The notes under the pieces: model-generated | The model's input: the letters and a program-made list of their open reading frames with translations, nothing else | Told to the model about the DNA's origin: nothing | Databases searched by the model: none | Shown here: positions 1 to 6,551 of the stretch, piece after piece | How the letters are laid out: every line of letters starts with the position of its first letter | Position numbering within the stretch: position 1 is the stretch's first letter | From: SOIA01 sp050116035 | Lineage (GTDB): Bacteria; Acidobacteriota; Aminicenantia; Aminicenantales; Aminicenantaceae | Direction of reading: 5' to 3' | Length of the DNA: 11,572 nucleotides | NCBI GenBank assembly: GCA_050116035.1 | Contig: JASFPJ010000082.1 | Span: 1 to 11,572, forward strand | Translations under genes and position numbers: made by a program

Positions 1-807
1 GCCGATGCGTTCCCCATATAGGTCTCTATCGAAGCCAATGATGAATGACTCAATGTGTGAGTCTTTTTGATCAAATGTCGGTTGTTCTCCAACGTTGGTC
101 ATGGAGGGAAGTATTTTGGACCCTACCCTTGTTTTGGTGATGAAAACGCCTTGAGGGATGATTTCGTTTTTAGTTTCGATGTTGGCCGTTGGGAAGCCGA
201 GAGCTTTCCCCCTGGACTGGCCTTTAACCACTTGTCCTTCAATTTCATAAAATCGTCCCAGCAAGCGGTTTGCTTTGTCGACTTTTCCTTCATGAAGAAG
301 GTTCCGGATGAGACTGCTGCTCACAGTTTCTCCGTTTTGGATGACTGCAGGAATGGGGCAAACTCGGAATTTGAACTTTGAGGATAAACGGTGGAGGAGC
401 GAAACATCGCCCTCACGGTTTTTTCCGAAGTAAAAATTTTTACCAACGATGATCGCCTTGGCTCTGAGCGTGTCCAAAACGACATTCTGGATGAAATCTG
501 AACCGGTAAGGCTGGCAAATTGCTTATCAAAGGGGATGATGAGGAGAGCCTGGATATCATACTTCTGGATCTCCCTGATTTTCTGATCAAGGGTTTGGAT
601 CATCTTGAGTTTATTTTTACCCAGGATTTTTCCTGGATGAGGGAAGAATGTTAAAACAAGGGAGAAGAACCCGTATTCTTTGGCTGTTTTCTCAAGGCAT
701 TCGAGTATTCTATGGTGGCCCAGATGTATGCCATCGAAATTTCCGATAGCGACAATCGAATGGCCGGATAAAGACGGGAATTTTTCGAGACCGTGAACAA
801 CTTCCAT
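1..807 (-). CDS. ribF: Bifunctional riboflavin kinase / FAD synthetase (3' end outside window)
   Basis: RibF phosphorylates riboflavin to FMN and adenylates FMN to FAD in the cytoplasm. The minus frame is open from ATG at 807 to the window edge, giving 269 residues against about 300-315 for the family, so roughly the last 40 are missing. The N-terminal adenylyltransferase domain shows GNFDGIHLGHH (about residues 22-32), containing the HxGH nucleotide-binding motif, and TFFPHPG further on. The C-terminal flavokinase domain shows GFPTAN (about 204-209), then TNVGEQPTF, and ends at the edge in DLYGERIG, as expected for RibF. The start lies 7 nt after the stop of the upstream DUF1844 gene and has no obvious Shine-Dalgarno sequence, so translational coupling is likely (inference). 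Identification is firm; no frameshift was seen when the frame was translated codon by codon. Confidence 0.96.
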   Translation of the reverse strand, partial: MEVVHGLEKFPSLSGHSIVAIGNFDGIHLGHHRILECLEKTAKEYGFFSLVLTFFPHPGKILGKNKLKMIQTLDQKIREIQKYDIQALLIIPFDKQFASLTGSDFIQNVVLDTLRAKAIIVGKNFYFGKNREGDVSLLHRLSSKFKFRVCPIPAVIQNGETVSSSLIRNLLHEGKVDKANRLLGRFYEIEGQVVKGQSRGKALGFPTANIETKNEIIPQGVFITKTRVGSKILPSMTNVGEQPTFDQKDSHIESFIIGFDRDLYGERIG

Positions 808-814
808 AAGACTA

Positions 815-1225
815 CTATTCGATTATTTTCGCTTTCTCCATGTACGCCATTTTGAGTTGGTGGAGACAGGCGACTAAGAATTTTTCCTCTTCAGGCTTCA
901 AATTTCCCTCTGTCTTTTCTTTAAACAAGTCGAGTAAGTCAATCAGTCGTTTCGCCAATTCCAGGTTTTCTCCTTCTTTATCGGTAAAGGGATCTGTGAC
1001 CATGCCCAATTTGATCAAGGCTTGAGTGTAAAAAGGCAGGATAAGGGAGCTGAAATCGAGAGGAGGGAGTATTTCCTGGGCGTCTTCTGTCGTTTTCTCG
1101 TCTTTTTTCTCTTCTATCTTTTTCTCTTCTTTCTTTTCTTCTGTCTTCTCTTTTTCCTTTTCTTCTATTTTCTCCTCTGTTTTTTTTGGTGTCTTCTTTT
1201 TTTTGGTTTCTTTTTTTTCTGGCAT
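815..1225 (-). CDS. DUF1844 family protein with long Lys/Glu-rich N-terminal tail
   Basis: A 136-residue protein of unknown function. Residues about 1-50 are almost only Lys, Glu and Thr (KKETKKKKTPKK, then EKIEEKEKEKTEEKKEEKK) and are probably disordered or a charged single helix. Residues about 55-136 match what I know of DUF1844: LPPLDFSSLILPFYTQALI, LGMVTDPFTD, then LAKRLIDLLDLFKEKTEGNL and KPEEEKFLVACLHQLKMAYME. DUF1844 is widespread in Gram-negative phyla and has no established function. A purine-rich ribosome site (GAAGGGA) lies about 6 nt upstream of the ATG. The gene is divergent from mazG and is the first gene before ribF, 7 nt away, so the two probably share a transcript. No signal peptide or membrane segment is visible. 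The family call is fairly sure; a role is not offered. Confidence 0.88.
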   Translation of the reverse strand: MPEKKETKKKKTPKKTEEKIEEKEKEKTEEKKEEKKIEEKKDEKTTEDAQEILPPLDFSSLILPFYTQALIKLGMVTDPFTDKEGENLELAKRLIDLLDLFKEKTEGNLKPEEEKFLVACLHQLKMAYMEKAKIIE

Positions 1226-1268
1226 TTTTTCCCTTCGTCTAAAAGATTTTAATGATGACTGACCGGGA

Positions 1269-1297
1269 TTGATAATTTTTCTGATTTAAAATATTTT
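1269..1297 (+). promoter_or_regulatory. Predicted sigma70-type promoter for mazG
   Basis: TTGATA (1269-1274) is separated by 17 nt from TATTTT (1292-1297), followed by AT-rich sequence. This puts transcription start near 1304, upstream of the palindrome at 1314-1340 and about 50 nt before the mazG ATG. The -35 matches consensus at 5 of 6 positions and the -10 at 4 of 6. Prediction from sequence only. Confidence 0.45.
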
Positions 1298-1313
1298 ATA
1301 CGAGTCGACAAAA

Positions 1314-1340
1314 AATATTACAATATTCACCTGTAATATT
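1314..1340 (+). promoter_or_regulatory. Perfect 9-bp inverted repeat in mazG leader, operator-like
   Basis: AATATTACA (1314-1322) and TGTAATATT (1332-1340) are exact reverse complements separated by 9 nt. The two half-sites are centred about 18 bp apart, close to two helical turns, as for a dimeric repressor. The repeat lies just downstream of the predicted start of transcription and 1 nt before the Shine-Dalgarno segment AAGGAG (1342-1347). It could alternatively be a short RNA hairpin that masks the ribosome site, but it is AU-rich and weak. The regulator is unknown. Confidence 0.45.
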
Positions 1341-1354
1341 CAAGGAGAAGAGAT

Positions 1355-2143
1355 ATGGAAGATGCTGAATACGCAGGAAAAAAATTCCAACAGCTGGTTC
1401 AGATTCTGGATGAACTCAGGGGAAAGGATGGATGTCCGTGGGATAAGGAACAGGATGAAAAATCTATAGCCAATTACTTTTTAGAAGAAGTCTATGAGGC
1501 TGTGGATGCCATCACCACGGGCGATGCCGACTCCCTAGCCGAGGAGCTGGGGGATGTCCTGATGGAGGTTGTTTTTTTAGCGCGGATATTCAAGGAAAAA
1601 GAGAAATTTATGATCTCTGAGGTTTTAGAAAGGATTAACCGGAAGATGATCCATCGACATCCCCATGTGTTCTCCCAGAAACGAATCGAAAATTCAAAAG
1701 AAGTCATCGATGAGTGGTGTCGACAGAAAAAGGAAGAAAAAGGAAGACAATCCGTTTTAGATGGGATGGCGACTTGCCTCCCATCACTTTTAGAAGCCTT
1801 CCAGCTCGGTCTCCGTGTTTCCCATGTTGGTTTCGACTGGGACCAGCCCATAGACGCACTCCAGAAAGTCAAAGAGGAAATATCTGAGTTAGAGAAGGCT
1901 CTGGAAACAAAAAATGAAGCCGCTGTATTCAAAGAGGTCGGTGATTTATTCTTTGCGTTGTCCAATGTCTCTCGTCATCTCGGTGTTAATCCGGAGTTAG
2001 CCCTCAGACAGGCGAACAAGAAATTCAGACAGAGGTTCAGGTTCATAGAGGAACAGCTTGAAAAAGAGGGGAGGGCGCTCGACCAAGCATCGCTGGAAGA
2101 GATGGATAAAATATGGGATAAAGCCAAGGATAAAATCAAATAA
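1355..2143 (+). CDS. mazG: Nucleoside triphosphate pyrophosphohydrolase MazG
   Basis: MazG hydrolyses NTPs/dNTPs to the monophosphate and pyrophosphate; in E. coli it cleans up aberrant nucleotides and lowers ppGpp. The 262-residue product matches the full two-domain family size. The first domain has GCPWDKEQ (26-33), then LEEVYEAVDAI (43-53) and EELGDVL (63-69), giving the ExxE...ExxD metal-binding pattern with E45/E48 and E64/D67. The second domain repeats it as EEISELEKAL and KEVGDLFFAL, followed by LGVNPELALRQANKKFRQRF, the usual C-terminal signature. AAGGAG lies 7 nt before ATG 1355, supporting the start. It is a single-gene unit: divergent from the DUF1844 gene and convergent with prfB. 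It has its own predicted promoter and a palindrome in the leader. All acidic ligands are present, so it should be active. Confidence 0.97.
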   Translation: MEDAEYAGKKFQQLVQILDELRGKDGCPWDKEQDEKSIANYFLEEVYEAVDAITTGDADSLAEELGDVLMEVVFLARIFKEKEKFMISEVLERINRKMIHRHPHVFSQKRIENSKEVIDEWCRQKKEEKGRQSVLDGMATCLPSLLEAFQLGLRVSHVGFDWDQPIDALQKVKEEISELEKALETKNEAAVFKEVGDLFFALSNVSRHLGVNPELALRQANKKFRQRFRFIEEQLEKEGRALDQASLEEMDKIWDKAKDKIK

Positions 2144-2150
2144 GAACAGC

Positions 2151-2210
2151 AAAAAAGGGGACAGGCTACTTTTTCTTAAATAAAGGGGAAAAACCTCAAA
2201 AAAGGGGAAG
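2151..2210. repeat. Repeat-like tract with AAAAAGGGGACAGG motif downstream of mazG
   Basis: Immediately after the mazG stop there is AAAAAAGGGGACAGG, then CTACTTTTT, then two more A-rich stretches followed by GGGG (TAAAGGGGAAA and AAAAAAGGGGAAG). From memory, GGGGACAGGCTACTTTTT-like words recur in many bacterial genomes next to REP-associated (IS200-like) transposases; that link is recollection and no transposase is in this window. The AAAAAG/CTTTTT arms could form a short weak hairpin. Most likely a decayed copy of a dispersed repeat; it carries no gene. Confidence 0.3.
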
Positions 2211-2247
2211 ATTACCCTGGCTCAATAATACTGTGACATTTTAATAA

Positions 2248-2345
2248 TGTCATTGCGAGCGACCAAGGGGAGTGTGGCAATCTCGTAAAAAGAAATGCAT
2301 TTTCCCCAAGGAGATTGCCACGTCACTTCGTTCCTCGCAATGACA
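2248..2345. repeat. 98-bp imperfect palindromic repeat (MITE/REP-like), CHCEERSDVAIS type
   Basis: The termini TGTCATTGCGAG (2248-2259) and CTCGCAATGACA (2334-2345) are exact reverse complements. The inner arms GTGGCAATCTC (2274-2284) and GAGATTGCCAC (2311-2321) are also exact. The central loop holds a 10-bp palindrome AAATGCATTT (2293-2302). Read on the minus strand the right arm would encode CHCEERSDVAIS, a false peptide often annotated in many bacterial genomes wherever this palindrome family occurs. It sits between the convergent ends of mazG and prfB, where it could fold into a long hairpin and block read-through in both directions (inference). There is no open reading frame for a transposase, so it would be non-autonomous. 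Confidence 0.8.
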
Positions 2346-2370
2346 TCCAACAAGTATACTTGCTTCCTTT

Positions 2371-3505
2371 TTACTTGTTTGTTTCTTTTTTTCTGGACAG
2401 AAGATTGGATTTGATGAATTCATCGATATCACCGTCCAGGACTCTATCCACATCCCCGATTTCCACGTTCGTTCGCAGATCTTTTATCATTCTGTACGGC
2501 TGGAGCACGTAGGAGCGGATTTGATTCCCCCAGGCAATATCTGATTTTGCATCTTCCAGTTTTTCGAGCTTCTCCTGTTTCGCTTTCTTTTCAAGCTCAT
2601 AAAGTCTGGCCTTGAGAACTTTCATGGCACTGGCTTTGTTTTTATGCTGGGACCTTTCATTCTGACATTGGACCACAATACCCGTGGGAACATGGGTTAT
2701 CCTGACTGCCGAATCTGTGACATTCACGTGCTGTCCTCCTCGGCCAGAGGCTCGGTAAGTGTCAATTCGAAGGTCTTCAGGATTGATTTCGACTTCAATT
2801 TCTTCTTCGACTTCAGGGTAAATGAAAACAGCGGCAAATGAGGTGTGTCGTCTTTTGTTCGCGTCAAATGGCGATATTCTGACAAGACGGTGGACGCCGG
2901 ATTCCTGGCTGAGGTTGCCATATGCGTAATCTCCCTGTATCCGGACTGTGACACTTTTCAATCCCGCCTCTTCCCCAGGGAGGAAATCAAGAACATCAGC
3001 CTTGAATCCTTTCCTTTCCGCGTATCTCAAGTACATCCTGAGGAGCATTTGAGCCCAATCCTGGGATTCAGTCCCGCCTGCGCCTGGGTGGATGGTGAGG
3101 ATGGCATTTCGTGCATCGTCTTCTTCATAGAAAAGAGCCTGGAGTTCCGCTTCTTCAATGTCCGTCTCGAGTCGAACCAAAGACTGTCTGATCTCTTCAT
3201 CCACATTTTCTCCTTCTTCAGACAATTCCATCAGAACTTCGAGTTCTTCTTTTTCTTTGTAAAGCTTGGAGAGAAAGTGAATATCTCTGTCGAGTCTTTT
3301 TTTATTCTGCTGGAGGGATTGAGATTTTTTCTGGTCTTTCCAGATTTCAGGAGAGGAAAGCTCTTGGTTTATGGCTTCGGATTCAGCCTTTTTTTGGCTG
3401 AAGTCAAAGATAACCTCTTAATTCTTCGAATTTGGCGAGGCATTCTTTGCTCTTGATGAGAAGCTCAGAATGACTAATCTTTGGAGCGGATTCTTTTTCT
3501 TTCAT
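2371..3505 (-). CDS. prfB: Peptide chain release factor 2, expressed by programmed +1 frameshift
   Basis: RF2 recognises UAA and UGA and triggers release of the finished protein in the ribosome. The gene is in two frames: 33 codons from ATG 3505 to the in-frame UGA at 3406-3404, then after skipping one base 344 codons from GAC 3405 to TAA at 2371. The product would be 377 residues (E. coli 365). Visible signatures are HPGAGGTESQDWA, the SPF tripeptide at about 211-213 (stop-codon selection) and GRGGQHVN with GGQ at about 256-258 (peptidyl-tRNA hydrolysis). The fused N-terminus reads EELRGYL-DFSQKKAESEA, closely like E. coli RGYL-DYDAKKE. The start overlaps the last 32 nt of lnt and its ribosome site is weak, so coupling to lnt is likely; other starts in the same frame are possible. 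A naive call would begin at the internal ATG 3231 and lose 91 residues. Confidence 0.95.
3403..3418 (-). promoter_or_regulatory. prfB autoregulatory +1 frameshift site
   Basis: On the minus strand the sequence is AGAGGT (3418-3413), TAT, CTT (3409-3407), TGA (3406-3404), C (3403). This matches the known bacterial RF2 site: an internal Shine-Dalgarno-like hexamer three bases before a CUU UGA C slippery stop. When RF2 is scarce, UGA is read slowly, tRNA-Leu slips one base to UUU and synthesis continues as Asp (GAC). When RF2 is plentiful, synthesis ends after 33 residues. The +1 frame is closed by TAA (3420-3418) just upstream, so the main ORF cannot begin any earlier by itself. Confidence 0.95.
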
Positions 3506-5048
3506 TTCTCTTTTTAGCTATGGCCAGAATAAGGAATAGAGGGGATAAAGTCAAGCTTAGGAGCGGGAGTACATCTCCAAATCTCGTGTAAAAGGTGAGC
3601 CCTTTTTTAGGAGTAATGACTTCTGTGAGATGAGTCTGAGTCATCAGTTCGGATTTAGAGAGGACGCGGCCATAGGGATCAATGATGCCGCTGATCCCGG
3701 TCGTGGCAGCTCGGAGAAGATACCGTCTATTTTCAACGGCTCTGAGGGTGGCCATCGAAAAATGTTGATATGGGGCGGAACTTCTGCCGTACCAGCCATC
3801 ATTGGTGATTGTGACCAGAAAGTTTGCCCCTTTCTTCGTGAATTTTCGGACAAGATTGGGAAAGATGATTTCATAACATATGGGAGAGCCAAATTTCAGC
3901 GATTTAAACTGATGGAGATGGTACTCTGTTCCAGGAGCGATTTCTCCTATGGCATGAGTCATTTTTTCGATGAAGGAGAATATTTCTTTATAAGGGGTGT
4001 ATTCCCCAAAAGGAACAAGATGTATTTTATAGTATTGGCTTGCAGATAGGTCCGGGCTGAGACACAGCGCTGTGTTGTGGTAGTTCACGTCTCCTGGAGA
4101 ACCGGTTTTCTCGTTCGTTCCGAGAAGAAGAGAGCTGTCTGTTTCTTGAACGAATCGGTTGAGTTGTTCCGTGAAGTCTGGAAAGTAACTGGTTGAACAG
4201 CTAAAGCAGAGAGGAACCGAGAATTCAGGCCAGATGATAAGCTGGGCTCCTTCCTCATGGGCACGCCAGCTCAATTCGATGTGCTGGTTGAAAAGGTCCC
4301 AGATTTCCTGGGAGGTGACTTGATTCCAGTAGATGTCCGAAGAGACATTTCCCTGGATGACCGAGGCAGTGAAGGAGTCTTCAGTGGGGGCGACTTTCTT
4401 CAAGCTGAGAAATCCCCCCAGATGGATGACCAACACGAGGCCCAGTACAGAGAAAAAAGGCGCTTTTTCCCGGTGTTTCATCGAGTAGATAAAAAGACTC
4501 TGGAAGAGCACCAGCACGAAAGAGAGCCCGTAGACTCCTGTTATCGAAGCCAGCTGGATGAACCAGATGTTTGAGTGCTGGGTGGATCCGATGAGTCCCC
4601 AGGGAAATCCTGTTATACAATAGGTGAGGATGTATTCTAAGGCAATCCAGAGAATGGGAGCTAAGAAAAAGACCAACCTGGGAAAGGTTTGGGAGATCTT
4701 CGTCCAGAGGAGGCAGAAAAAAGCCCAGTAGAGAGCCAGATAGAGCACAAATATTATGTAAATAATGATGCTAATCCCGATGGAGAGGCCCCCATAATGA
4801 GCGGGAACAGAGGGAATCCAGTAGATCAGGATTGCGTTGTATGAAATTCCAGCGATGAGACCCAGCAAAAAAGATTGGGCGGGTGTTTTTTTCATGATGA
4901 TAAAGAAAAGAGGAATGAGAGAGATCCAGGCGAAGAAGGAGAGGCCGAACTTAGGGGCTGATAAAGCTGTGAGGACACCACTCGCAATGGCAAGCCCGAT
5001 TTCGATTGTTCTGTCTTTCAAAATAGAGACTCCCGAGTTAAATACCAT
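3474..5048 (-). CDS. lnt: Apolipoprotein N-acyltransferase
   Basis: Lnt is an inner-membrane enzyme that transfers a fatty acid from phospholipid to the N-terminal cysteine of diacylated lipoproteins, the last step before Lol export. The 524-residue protein has about seven hydrophobic segments over residues 15-215, a periplasmic nitrilase-like domain, and a final membrane segment at about 492-511. The catalytic triad is visible: E275 in IIWPEFSVP, K341 in YYKIHLVPFGEYTP and C391 in SPICYEIIFP (E. coli E267, K335, C387). TNDGWYG and RAVENRRYLLRAATTGISG are also conserved. ATG 5048 has AAGGA directly against it, too close to be ideal. An alternative TTG at 5021 has GGGAG about 8 nt upstream, so the protein may start nine residues later. 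It lies 45 nt after the SPOR gene in the same run; prfB starts within its last codons. Confidence 0.97.
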   Translation of the reverse strand: MVFNSGVSILKDRTIEIGLAIASGVLTALSAPKFGLSFFAWISLIPLFFIIMKKTPAQSFLLGLIAGISYNAILIYWIPSVPAHYGGLSIGISIIIYIIFVLYLALYWAFFCLLWTKISQTFPRLVFFLAPILWIALEYILTYCITGFPWGLIGSTQHSNIWFIQLASITGVYGLSFVLVLFQSLFIYSMKHREKAPFFSVLGLVLVIHLGGFLSLKKVAPTEDSFTASVIQGNVSSDIYWNQVTSQEIWDLFNQHIELSWRAHEEGAQLIIWPEFSVPLCFSCSTSYFPDFTEQLNRFVQETDSSLLLGTNEKTGSPGDVNYHNTALCLSPDLSASQYYKIHLVPFGEYTPYKEIFSFIEKMTHAIGEIAPGTEYHLHQFKSLKFGSPICYEIIFPNLVRKFTKKGANFLVTITNDGWYGRSSAPYQHFSMATLRAVENRRYLLRAATTGISGIIDPYGRVLSKSELMTQTHLTEVITPKKGLTFYTRFGDVLPLLSLTLSPLFLILAIAKKRNERKRIRSKD

Positions 5049-5093
5049 TCCTTGGATTTTTCACAGAGGGAGAGCGGCTCAACTTCCAGGGGC

Positions 5094-5624
5094 TTAGCTT
5101 CTGATTATGAAGTAGTCAATCTGACGAGTTGACTCTGATCGCAGTTGATTGAGGACTTCCTCGGCTTTTTCCCGTGTTTCGTACCCTCCAATCCTCACTC
5201 GGAAAACCGGTTTTCTATCTGACGGGAAGGGTTCGAAGACAAGAGCTGGATAGCCTCTTTTCTTGAATTCTTCTGCAAAAGAAGTGGCGGCCTCTCTGTT
5301 GTTCAAGGCGGCGACTTGAATATAATAAAGGCTGCGTTGAATGACAGGTTCTTTCTTCTGAGTTTTTTCCTTCAACCTCTGGTGAGATGCAATTTCTTCT
5401 TTGATTGAATCTTTCGACTTCTGAACAGGTTCAGTAGGTTTTTTTTCGGCTTGCTGGAGTTCGCCTGAAGTCGCCAAATCCGATTCTTTGACGAGCTGGG
5501 CTTGTTTCTTGCCAACGGAGACTCCTAAGAGAAAAATGACTACGCCAAGGGCTAGAATCACGATGAAGATAACAGCAAGCTGTGCGCTGGAAAGCTGTAT
5601 TTCTCTGTAATCTTTATTAGCCAC
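5094..5624 (-). CDS. SPOR-domain membrane protein
   Basis: A 176-residue bitopic protein. Residues about 1-15 are cytoplasmic, 16-37 (AVIFIVILALGVVIFLLGVS) form a membrane anchor, and 40-95 are a charged, Glu/Lys/Gln-rich linker. Residues 99-176 are a SPOR domain: YYIQVAALNNREAATSFAEE, KRGYPALVF, then VFRVRIGGYETREKAEEVL. SPOR domains bind peptidoglycan stripped of stem peptides, usually at the division site, so this is probably a periplasmic wall-associated or division protein; the exact role cannot be read. The start is GTG (5624-5622), 10 nt after the slipin stop. The nearest AGGAG is about 15 nt away inside the slipin end, so coupling to slipin translation is likely. It belongs to the nfeD-slipin-SPOR-lnt-prfB run. 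Confidence 0.9.
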   Translation of the reverse strand: MANKDYREIQLSSAQLAVIFIVILALGVVIFLLGVSVGKKQAQLVKESDLATSGELQQAEKKPTEPVQKSKDSIKEEIASHQRLKEKTQKKEPVIQRSLYYIQVAALNNREAATSFAEEFKKRGYPALVFEPFPSDRKPVFRVRIGGYETREKAEEVLNQLRSESTRQIDYFIIRS

Positions 5625-5634
5625 GGCTTATTTT

Positions 5635-6390
5635 TTATTCTCCTTTCTTTCCAGGGAAAAAGGCTCTGAGCATTTCAATCGGAACGGGGAAGACAATGGT
5701 CGAATTTTTTTCCGTCGCCACTTCAGTGAGCGTGCCTAAGAATCTGAGTTGTAGGGCCTGGGGGTTTTTCGATATGATATCCGCGGCTTTGGTGAGCTGT
5801 CCGGCGGCTTGGAATTCTCCATCGGCGTGAATGATTTTCGCTCTTTTTTCTCTCTCGGCTTCAGCCTGTTTGGCAATGGCTCTGACCATATTCTCCGGGA
5901 GGTCAACATGCTTCATCTCCACTAACTGAACCTTAATGCCCCACGGATCTGTGTGTTTATCGATGATTTCCTGGAGTTGCGCGTTGAGTTTTTCTCTCTC
6001 TGAAAGCAGCTCATCCAGTTCAACCTCTCCGAGTACACTCCTTAGAGTTGTCTGGGCGAGTTGGGAGGTGGCAAACAGGTAATCCTGGACTTCGACAATC
6101 GCTCTTTGTGGATCCATGACCCTGAAATAAACAACAGCGTTGACCTTTACTGAAACATTGTCTTTGGTAATAACATCTTGAGGGGGGATGTCCATGACGA
6201 CTATTCGGAGGCTCACTCTGACCATACGATCGATTGGCGGGAACACAAAGATAAGACCGGGTCCCTTTGGCTTGGAAAGGACTCTTCCTAACCGGAAAAT
6301 GACTCCCCGTTCGTATTCCCTCAAAATTTTAATCGCATTCAACAGATAGAGAACGAAGAGGGATATGATGATCCCTACAAAAGCTTGCAT
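5635..6390 (-). CDS. Slipin (stomatin-like SPFH/band 7 protein)
   Basis: Slipins are membrane-anchored SPFH proteins that oligomerise into large rings; bacterial and archaeal members are usually encoded beside NfeD and are substrates or partners of its protease. The 251 residues contain an N-terminal hydrophobic hairpin (about 3-20), then YERGVIFRLGRV (26-37), GPGLIFVFPPIDRMVRVSLR, MDIPPQDVITKDNVSV (66-81), LRSVLGEVELDELLSERE (116-133), WGIKVQLVEMKHVDLPENM and the Ala/Glu-rich helix AIAKQAEAEREKRAKII (171-187). All are typical of slipins of this length. AAGGAGGT lies 6 nt before ATG 6390, the best ribosome site in the window. nfeD is immediately upstream across 161 nt. No residues appear to be missing. 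Confidence 0.96.
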   Translation of the reverse strand: MQAFVGIIISLFVLYLLNAIKILREYERGVIFRLGRVLSKPKGPGLIFVFPPIDRMVRVSLRIVVMDIPPQDVITKDNVSVKVNAVVYFRVMDPQRAIVEVQDYLFATSQLAQTTLRSVLGEVELDELLSEREKLNAQLQEIIDKHTDPWGIKVQLVEMKHVDLPENMVRAIAKQAEAEREKRAKIIHADGEFQAAGQLTKAADIISKNPQALQLRFLGTLTEVATEKNSTIVFPVPIEMLRAFFPGKKGE

Positions 6391-6396
6391 TTTTTT

Positions 6397-6404
6397 ACCT
6401 CCTT
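6397..6404 (-). promoter_or_regulatory. Consensus Shine-Dalgarno site for slipin
   Basis: AAGGAGGT on the minus strand, exactly complementary to the anti-Shine-Dalgarno end of 16S rRNA, with 6 nt to the ATG at 6390. It fixes the slipin start and suggests that slipin is translated more strongly than its neighbours, most of which have weak sites. Confidence 0.85.
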
Positions 6405-6488
6405 AGTTTAGGATTTGTCTTTATAATTAATTTTTTGTTGCCTGAAATTCCTCTGCTTCCATATATCGCGTTTCAAAAGAACTTCGCA

Positions 6489-6520
6489 GTGTGTGAAGAT
6501 CCTTCTTTGCTTTCACACAC
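6489..6520. other. 9-bp hairpin between nfeD and slipin
   Basis: GTGTGTGAA (6489-6497) and TTCACACAC (6512-6520) are exact reverse complements with a 14-nt loop. It is in the 161-nt gap between the nfeD stop and the slipin start. No U-run follows on the minus strand, so it is not a normal intrinsic terminator. It may stabilise or process the transcript; function unknown. No good promoter was found for slipin in the same gap. Confidence 0.4.
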
Positions 6521-6551
6521 AAGAATGATTTCCAAGTCGTGTTTGTCTTTT

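Noticed and set aside
1022..1252. Phe/Leu-rich 76-residue plus-strand reading frame resembling a membrane peptide
   Set aside because: It is the antisense of the Lys/Glu-rich DUF1844 coding region; poly-Phe follows from reading TTT/TTC opposite AAA/GAA.
2250..2453. Possible 67-residue minus-strand protein containing CHCEERSDVAIS
   Set aside because: It is the translation of the palindromic repeat and overlaps the end of prfB; this peptide is a known annotation artefact.
2845..3456. 203-residue plus-strand frame opposite prfB
   Set aside because: Entirely antisense to RF2, which has clear motifs; no ribosome site and no recognisable family.
6391..6470. Promoter for slipin around the TATAAA at about 6421-6428 on the minus strand
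   Set aside because: No acceptable -35 at 16-18 nt; slipin can be transcribed from the strong nfeD promoter.
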